Source: Pleurodeles waltl
Taxonomy: Eukaryota > Chordata > Amphibia > Caudata > Salamandridae
Direction of reading: 5' to 3'
DNA: 64,000 bases
NCBI RefSeq assembly: GCF_031143425.1
Contig: NC_090442.1
Span: forward strand, 422,919,776-422,983,775
Positions 56,313 through 64,000 of this stretch are shown here, piece after piece. Each line of letters opens with the position of its first letter. Position 1 is the stretch's first letter. Under the pieces are notes generated by a model. The model saw only the letters and a list, made by a program, of their open reading frames with translations. It had not been told where the DNA came from and did not search any database. Both the position numbers and the translations under genes were made by a program.

Positions 56313-58580
56313 TGCCTTCCTTGGCATGGTTACCCCCTCACTTGTTTCCTTTTGTTGATGCCAGTTATGATTGAAAGTGTGTTGGGGCCCTGCTAACCAG
56401 GCCCCAGCACCAGTGTTTTTTCCCTAAACTCTATCCCACAATTGGCACAGCCCTAGCACACAGATAAGACCCTTGTAAATGGTACTGGTACCAAGGGACC
56501 TGTTGCCAGGGAAGGTCTCTAAGGGTTGCAGCATGTCTTTTGCCACCCTGGGGACCCCTCACTCAGCACATGCACACTGCCTCAAAGTTTGTGTGTGCTG
56601 GTGGGGAGAAAATGGCTAAGTCAGCAGGGCAGTCCCCTCAGAGTGCCAGGCCCACCTCTCACTTACCTGTGGCATAGGTAAGCCTCCCCTCTACCAGGCC
56701 TTTCAGCCCTAAGGCAGGGTGCACTATACCACAGGTGAGGGCATAAGTGCATGACCACTATGCATCTACAGTGTCTAAGCAAAACCTTAGACATTGTAAG
56801 TGCAGGTTAGCCATAAAGAGTATGTGGTCTGGGATTTTGTCAAACACGAACTCCACAGTTCCATAATGGCTACCCTGAAATCTGGGAAGTTTGGTATCAA
56901 AGCTGGAGGAGATAATGAGGAAAACAAGGAGGAGCCACCCACCAGTCAGGATAGCCCCTAAGGTGCCCTGAGCTGAGGTGACTCCTGCCTTTAGAAATCC
57001 TCCATCTTAAGATTGGAGGATTCCCCCAATAGGAATAGGGATGTGACCCCTCCCCTCTGGGAGGAGGCACAAAGAAGGTGTAGCCACCCTCCAGGACAGT
57101 AGCCATTGGCTACTGCCTCCAGACCTAAACACGCCCCTAAATGTAGTATTTAGGGGCGAAGCTGAACCCAGGAAATCAGATTCCTGCAACCTGAAGAAAG
57201 AAGGAGGACTGCTGACCTGAAAGCCCCTCAGAGACGACAACTGACTTGGCCCCAGCCATACCGGCCTGTCTCCAGACTCAAAGAACATGCACAGCGACGC
57301 ATTCGACAGGGACCAGTGACCTCTGAGGACTGCCCTGAACCCAAAAGACAAAGAAACTCCAGAGAACAGAGGCACTGCTCAAAAACAGCAACAACTTTGC
57401 AACTTTTTAGCAACTTCCAAAGAACTCACTCTTCCCGCCAGAAGCGTGAGACTTCACACTCTGCACCCGACGCCCCCGGCTCGAGCTCCAGAGAACTAAC
57501 ACGCAGAGAGGACTCCAAGGTGACTATGATGACATAAGTAACCTGAGTCAACCCCCTGCACCTCCACAGCGATGCCTGCAGAGAGGATCCAGAGGCTCCC
57601 CCTGACCGCGACTGCCTGGTAACAAGGAACTCAACGCCTTGACAAAGCACTACACCCACAGCCCCAGGACCGAGAGGAACCACCTTCCAGTGCAGGAGTG
57701 ACCAGCAGGTGGCCCTCTTCCTAACCCAGTCCGTGGCTGGCCCGAGAAGCCCCCCTGTGCCCTGCCTGCATCGCCTAAGTGACTCCCATGTCCCTCCATT
57801 GCCCTCAATAGCAAACCCGAGGCCTACTTAGCACACTGCCGCCCCAGTACCTCTGAGGGTGTGTTTTGTGTGCCTGTTTGTGTCACCCCCAGTGCTCTAC
57901 AAACCCCTCCCGGTCTGCTCCCCGAGGACGCAGGTACTTACCTGCCAGCAGACCAGAACCTGAGCACCCCTGTTCTTCATAGGCGCCTATGTGTTTTGGG
58001 CCCTCCTTTAGACCTCTGCACCTGACCGGCCCTGTGTTGCTGGTGCAGTGACTTTGGGGTTGCCTTGAACCCCCAAAGGTGGGCTGCCCATGCCCAGGAG
58101 ACTAACTAAGTGCTTTACTTACCTGAAAGACTTAACCAAACTTACCTCCCCCAGGAACTGTTGATTTTTTTCAGTGTGTCCACTTTTAAAATAGCTTTTT
58201 GCCATTTTAACCTAAACTGTGTGTACTACTGCTTTAAATCAAAGTTCTATACTTACCTGTGTGAAGTACCTTGCATTTTATGTACTTACCTCAAATCTTG
58301 AATCTTGTGGTTCTAAAATAAATTAAGAAAATGTTTTTGTATATAAAAACTATTGGCTTGGAGTTAAGTCTTTGAGTGTGTGTTCCTCATTTATTGCCTG
58401 TGTGTGTACAACAAATGCTTAACACTATCCTCTGATAAGCCCACTGCTCGACCACACTACCACAAAATAAAGCATTAGTATTATCTAATTTTGCCACTAT
58501 CAGCCTCTAAGGGGAACCCTTGGACTCTGTGCACACTATCTCTCACTTTGAGATAGTATATACAGAGCCAACTTCCTACA
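56313..58580 (+). repeat. 3' LTR of the Gmr1-like element
   Basis: From TGCCTTCCTT to ACTTCCTACA, 2268 bp, very long for a gypsy LTR. Several AATAAA-type signals lie at about 58315-58322 and 58466-58471. It contains GC-rich blocks with inverted motifs around 56370-56420 (GGGGCCCTGCTAACC and its partner). Open frames inside, on both strands, are not supported as genes. Confidence 0.82.
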
Positions 58581-58965
58581 GTAATCACTTCACTGTGTAA
58601 TAGGCATAGGATCCGGAGACCCTCCCATCTGGACTTTTCTCTGCCCACTACTCCATCACTTCTGTTGTGACCAACACACCGTCACCACGGCACTCCACTC
58701 AGTCAAAAATCAGTGTGAAATTCATGCTCTATGTAGTGTCTACAAAACATTGCTTTCAATCATCCATTGTTTCCCCCTGAACTAACAACCCCAACATTAT
58801 GAGTGTCTCGCACGTTAGCCATCGCGCCATGACTTACTTCCTCAAGGGAACAGCGCCTCCGCCCACTGCCACTCGCAGCTTCATGAAGATGCCGGAGTGG
58901 GATATGAGTCCGTCATTTATGACTCCCCTGTACTATGCCTATCCTCCCGAAAAGCCCTATAAAAC
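58581..58965. other. Unassigned, possibly L1 3' UTR
   Basis: Lies between the LTR and the antisense L1 body. No coding motif. The position fits a 3' untranslated tail of that L1. Confidence 0.4.
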
Positions 58966-58969
58966 AAGG

Positions 58970-60980
58970 TAATTAAATGTTTCCCTTATCCCCCAGTTTA
59001 TCAGTCCCCCAGCACCTTAGAGGATAATAGGGCAGCCGGGAAATCCCGCCAGACCACTCGCACAACACTTTCAAGCTTTGCGTATTGCAGGAATTGGCCT
59101 GGACCCAGACCAGATGTGTTCTGCGCCTCTTGAAAGGAAAGGAACATCTCATTAGGAAATAAATTCCCCTGGCAAGAGGCATCCACCCACTTTCCAGTGA
59201 TCCATAGACATGTGGTTTTCAATATCACAAAATGAAGCCAGGTCCCATACCTTCAATTCCCTGTCAAAGGGTGCACAACAAAGGACCTTCTTGACAACCT
59301 GTTCTCAAATTCTTGCAGTTTTGTAAACCAGGTGAGGGATTGCTCCCTCCGAGCGGCCACCTCTCATCAGAATCCGCGCTAGTGTATCTGTGCCCAGCAT
59401 ACCCTCAAAAAGTCGCCTCTTTCATGTATTGGACTCAACCAACCATTTTGTAGCATGCTGCAGGTGTGCAACATAATAATATAGCCGAATAATGAGCCTA
59501 GCCAACCCTCCATCCTCCTGATCTCTGCAGTGTGGACAGAGCCACTCTGCTGTGGTGCCCCGCCCAAACCAAAGAAATCAGAAAACTATCCAGTCGAGCA
59601 AATAACCGAGGGGACAGCGGAAATAACAAGTTTTGAACGGGATAAAGACAACACAGGAGGAACACCATCTTGGCGATAGCTGCCCTGCCCATTACAAAGA
59701 GTGCCAATCTGTTCCAAAACAAAACTGAGTATTCCAATCCGGCAAAATTCTTTCCGCATTAAATGTCTCATGAGCGGTCGCTGAGTGACCTAAATGCCCA
59801 ACTACCCAAAACTCTCCAATTCCCAATGAAGACCTACCACAGGCAAGTCATCCAGAGGTCTCCCACGAAGCGTACCCAGAGGGAACAGAAGCGACTTAGG
59901 CGCATTCACTCGTAAGCCCCAAATGCCCACAAACTCAGTCAGTAGCTGCAATAAGAGGGGAACCGACTCGTCCAGTGACCGAAGATACCAAAGCGCATTG
60001 TCCGCATAAAGAGAGATGAAGTGAGTGGAGAGGCCCACCCGTACCCCCCAAGAAGACAGATCCCCACTCAATAACAAGGTCAAAGGTTCCACTGCTAAAG
60101 CAAAAGGGAGTGGCGAAAGAGGGCATCCAACTGCTGACCACCCAGGAATCCGAGAGCTCATCCCCACCCAAACTCGTACTGTGGGCTCTGTATAAAGAAG
60201 GCGGACCCAGGCACAAAACCTGGGGCCAAACCCCATTTCCTGCAACACAGCCATCAGGTAGCTCCATTTAACAGTATTGCAGGTCTTTTCAAGGTCCAAC
60301 GATACCAGTGCCAACTCTTGCCCCATAGGCATGTATGTAGGACATTGGCCAAATGACATAAGTAAAATGTCGTGCTGCAGGCCGGTATAAAACCACATTG
60401 ATCCTCATGAACCAAACTACTAACAAGCCTGCGCACCCTAGTAGCTAATATCTTACTAAGAATTTCGACATCACTTTTTTAACATCGTGGGTGCCCACCC
60501 CACACAGGCCTTGTATTTAGGAAGCGCATCATTAGCTTCATCTATCTCTTCCACAGTCATATCACTGTCCGACTCCCTTCTGCACTCAGAGAGCCTCAAT
60601 CACTGCAGAAATCCCTGCATAGCCTCCTCAGATGCCAGAGGGCCAGCTCGAGACACTGTCTGCAAATGCCCTGCTGCCAACACGCTTAAGATATCCCTAC
60701 GCTTGTTAACCAGCATACCCACCTAATATGCAAAATAGGGGACGACTCTACCTCTTGTTACAGGATCCATGCCAGCAGCCTACAAGACTTATCCCCTTCC
60801 CTGTGCAGTCTCTGCCGATAAGATTTAAGTGCTAGCGTATCTAGTGCCCCACAAACTCTGGCCTACTTCCCTACTCAAAGATGCTCTCTTCACCTTCTTT
60901 GTAGGGGATTCATGCTGTTGTACATCCGCCAGTTGCACCTCCCATTTCTTAAGGGCTATGATTATTGTTAAGAATTATTC
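58970..60980 (-). pseudogene. L1 ORF2, reverse transcriptase and flanking regions, second copy
   Basis: Minus strand. The linker upstream of the RT reads at 60980-60440 with DMTVEEIDEANDALPKYKA. The RT palm is in 60398-59802: LALVSLDLEKTCNTV (first Asp), SAVGCPLSPLPFALAVEPL, then FISLYADNALWYL (59997-60008), with YADN in place of YADD. The C-terminal half is in 59767-59380: RLALFVMGRAAIAKMVFLL, SPRLFARLDSFLISLVW and a WLSPIHERGDF region. The tail continues to about 58970. Several stops and shifts. No endonuclease motif is clear. Confidence 0.8.
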
Positions 60981-60984
60981 TTAA

Positions 60985-61320
60985 CATTCAAGACAATCCA
61001 CCTGCATAATCATCGATAAAAAATTGCCCGACAAAGGGGAGGGAGCTCTCTCAAGCTTCCTTTAGTCAGTACATTTACAAGTACAAGATATTTACACTTT
61101 TAGCAAAATAATCCCTTACAAGAAATGTATATATATATACAGAATTGCATTGAAAATCGTTCTGTGACAAATCGCAACTCATAAATATAACTTGTTGCTG
61201 ATCACATGTGAAAATTACAAACCTAGCCCCAAATCTAGAAGCAGGCCCTTCCGATGCCTTCCTCGTGTCTGCACCTATCCACTTTAGGGGAGCCTGAACC
61301 CGCTAAAGCCACCAGTTTTA
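60985..61320. other. No recognisable feature
   Basis: AT-rich, with a short TA repeat near 61129-61140. Nothing supportable. Confidence 0.4.
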
Positions 61321-61329
61321 CGTTTATAG

Positions 61330-61480
61330 ATTTACAGATACACAACAAAACAATGGAACCATCCTCTAGGACATCAGCCCTGTTTTGGAATTCACTGCCG
61401 CCAGCTTCACATAGCTCTCCACAATAACATTGAGTTCAGGAAAATGTTTAAAACCTTTCTTACCCAATAATTTAGTCCAT
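61330..61480 (+). pseudogene. L2/CR1-like LINE 3' end fragment
   Basis: Plus-strand reading LFWNSLPPASHSSPQ, then EFRKMFKTFLTQ, matches the C-terminal box found at 2555-2640 of the first LINE (WNSLP followed by FR..LKTWLF). Very short and broken. Confidence 0.55.
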
Positions 61481-61489
61481 AATTGAAGT

Positions 61490-64000
61490 AAGTCCTTTCA
61501 CATGGCTGTGATACTTAAATATCTCCACTTTTTGTGGCATGCACTTTCAAAATTCTGGAAGTCTCATGAAGTATGAAATATTTGTAACTTCTTCAAATTG
61601 CTTTTTCTCAACTTAAGAGATATAATATGTTTGAATAAAGATTCTTACATGGTGATGTTTTATTTTCTTTATAACAGAATCATTTGTATATCAAAAAGGC
61701 GATGTCTGGAAACATGGAAGGTATGATTTTACTTTTCCTTTTCATCTGACCACAATTTGCTTTTGAAGAAAAATGTCCAGGAACCACACATATCATTTGC
61801 ACCATTGAATGTTTGTGTTTTGAGCACAATTTCTTTATTTCTCTGGATGTTTGGTGCACTTCATTACATCTCCTTGAGGATACCTCGAGGACTAAGGTCA
61901 GTAGTAAATACATGAGGGCATTGGACCCAAGTGTGATGTATCAAAGATCCTGTGGCTGGCCTTTTTTCATATCTGACATAGATCAGCTGTTCAAACTATT
62001 GCCTCAACAGTTCTGTTTGTAGGTGGGCAATCCACAGGGATTGGTATTTTAGGGTTGACCTCAGTATGGGCATGAGAGGCATTAGATTCCCCATTGTCAA
62101 TATTTGGCCTCAAAATTAATCTTGACGCTCTGGAAAGGTTGTCTGCCAACAGAAAGTGCTTGTTTATGGAATCCTTCTCTATCTGTGGTGAGACGCAAGT
62201 AGCAGCAAAAACCAATCTTGTGTCCCGCAGCTGTATATGCATTGTATCTTTAAAGTCCTCAGGCAAGGGGAGGATTCAATTACTGAGCCTTATTATTGGT
62301 CACATTGTATTGTACTGGGCAAGGGGTTTGGGTATTTGTCACTGAGCAGGAGGAAGCAATGAGATCTGCTCAGCCTCAGTCACTTTTTTGAGGATTAATC
62401 TGCAGAAATCTAAATGAGCTGCATTTGAGAGGCAATGCATGCTGTGAAGTTTGTACTACCGGAGTGGGATTCTATGGATACAAATGTTCAGATAACAATT
62501 CAGGGGAATTTTTGGGCTTGCTGATCCTGGAATGATGGACAAAGCACCCCTTTAAAAAAGAGAGTGCAGATAGCTGCTGAGACCTAAAATTCTGTCATGA
62601 GGATCTATTCTGTGGTGCAAGAGAAGCCATAGCCTTCTCGGGTGATCTTAACTGGGGTGATCCATGACCCTGAACGGCCTAACTCAATCTACATAAGCTC
62701 ATGCAGTTGCAAGTTACAGGACACCCATCAGACAGACTTATCAAGGGTCTGAAGGCGTGCCCTACACTCAAGGGGGTTTGTGGAGAAGTTCCAGCACAAG
62801 GTAAGAGAGTACACATTAGAATGTTTAACCTTTACTGGAAGAATGGATCTCTTTACATCAAGTAATAGGTATGGGGAATCTAGGAGCTAAGTAGTGGCTC
62901 AGTGCTATAGGACTTCTTATTGGGGTTGTATTATGACACACCCTGGTTCAGCACCTTAGCATGACTAATTCCAAAAACACTTTGCTGGCATGTTGCTTTC
63001 TCTAGATTCAGTCTGGAGGAAATATCAGAATTCTGTTGCATCTTTATTAGCTGCAGGGCATTAGCATGGCAGGATGTCAGAGTAAAGACACCTTCATTTC
63101 ACGTCCCCTTTTGGAAACATCTTTTGAAATTTTGTACATTGTCAGATCCCTGTAGGCTAAGCCCACCTCAGGAAACCAGTTCATCTGGGTGGTTGTGTTC
63201 AGGTAACTTAACCTGAGGCAGTTTTTCAGAGGTCAGTTGTGACAACTACAATGTCCATGAACCTATTGGTTATTGTTAGTGTAGAAGGATTTCTCAAGGG
63301 GTAATGTCCATACTACAAATTATAAAACACTGCTACGTTACCACTACCTTTGTTTGGTATAACACCCAGGAGAAGGACAGCCCCCGTTGTCTATCTCAAG
63401 GGAACTCTTGGTGCACATCTCCCGCCACAGTCGGGTCCTGAACCTTTAATTGTCAAGGACAGACTTCGGCCTCTGGGCTCAGGCTAGAGTAGTATAAGGA
63501 GGGGACAAGATCCTAAGTTGGGACATTCTTACTATACTTATTTAAATCAATTCCCTGGATCTGGGGTATCGCCTCCATATTGCACTGAAACAAAAAACAT
63601 TTGAATGTACAAGGACACTCGTGCCCCAGGAATCGCTATTTACTTAATTTAGTGTGATGCCATGGCCAACAAAAAAAGGTCTGGATAACTCATTTCATAT
63701 GCAGTTGGGCTCTCATGGCAGGGATACAGTACATTTACAGTGCAAGGGGTGTTCAGCATCTCAACAATGTTGGTTTTTGTTTAAATTGACCTTGGATAAC
63801 TACTGAATGATTTTTTTTGAATTTTTATTGAAACTACTTTTAGACCCCTTTTAATAGTGTTTTACTCAATATGTTTTCCCCTATTGCATCCGTTTTCCTA
63901 TTGTTTGACTTACAGGCTATATCATACATTATTCCATCTCATTCCTTAATTGCTTTAGATCTTAAGTTCTGTACGTTTAAACTGTATTGCTTAATTAGCT
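61490..64000. other. No recognisable feature
   Basis: Mixed composition. The open frames at 61813-62022 and 62094-62345 (plus) and 62266-61991 (minus) have no family motif that I recognise. No LTR ends, inverted termini or structural RNA are seen. Confidence 0.4.

Larger units (their letters stand above)
52150..58580 (+). mobile_element. Gmr1-like Ty3/gypsy retrotransposon, 5'-truncated
   Basis: Contains Gag with a SCAN-like segment, a nucleocapsid, protease, integrase, RT and RNase H in that order, a polypurine tract and a 2268-bp 3' LTR. Integrase before RT is the Ty1/copia-like order that defines the Gmr1 group within Ty3/gypsy. The 5' LTR and the start of gag are missing. All genes are broken. 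Confidence 0.88.

Noticed and set aside
62094..62345. 83-codon plus-strand open frame and its minus-strand partner at 61991-62266
   Set aside because: No recognisable motif, and no neighbouring element context. Length is within chance expectation.

Overview
The window is a block of nested transposable elements from a large, repeat-rich vertebrate genome. It most likely comes from a salamander, and a newt such as Pleurodeles is my best guess. That guess rests on the mix of elements (L2/CR1-type and L1-type LINEs, class I and class III-like endogenous retroviruses, a Gmr1-type Ty3/gypsy element with a long LTR, Tc1/mariner, hAT-like pieces) and on general recognition of the long LTR at 56.3-58.6 kb. 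No search was run. I see no conventional host gene; the one candidate host-like feature is a CpG-island-like stretch at about 36.5-37.0 kb.

Layout. 1-2.74 kb: 3' part of an L2/CR1-like LINE (+). 3.4-3.9 kb: small composite repeat. 5.7-6.45 kb and 19.7-21.57 kb: two halves of one antisense L1 ORF2, split by a 13.2-kb provirus (6450-19694). That provirus has two LTRs, a CGGG target duplication, a primer binding site resembling initiator tRNA-Met, and gag, pro, pol and a gammaretrovirus-type env, all with breaks. 21.6-25.9 kb: antisense, ERV-L-like class III remnant (LTR, dUTPase, integrase, RNase H, part of RT). 25.9-32.9 kb: antisense, foamy-virus-like remnant (integrase, RNase H, RT, protease, gag, 5' LTR), with an apparently intact Tc1/mariner element of DD37E spacing (29698-31259) inserted in its gag. 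32.9-35.2 kb: antisense L1 ORF1 and 5' UTR.

35.2-36.0 kb: antisense integrase fragment of an LTR retrotransposon. 36.5-37.0 kb: CpG-rich segment ending near a consensus splice donor. 38.86-39.79 kb: decayed Ty3/gypsy-like RT (+), followed by a hAT-like non-autonomous element to 41.49 kb. 43.15-44.38 kb: a G-rich minisatellite between hairpins. 44.6-50.7 kb: an antisense APE-type LINE, split at 49770-50605 by a solo ERV LTR with ACCCC target duplications. 52.2-58.58 kb: a 5'-truncated Gmr1-like Ty3/gypsy element with a SCAN-like Gag segment, the unusual domain order PR-IN-RT-RNase H, and a 2.27-kb 3' LTR. 59.0-61.0 kb: a second antisense L1 ORF2. 61.0-64.0 kb: only a short LINE 3' fragment is recognisable.

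The genes do not form a host pathway. Each element carries its own replication machinery, and almost all of it is inactivated by stops and frameshifts. The exception is the DD37E transposase at 29916-30932, which has a full-length reading frame, intact catalytic triad, matching terminal repeats and a TA target duplication. All family names are from motif reading by eye.
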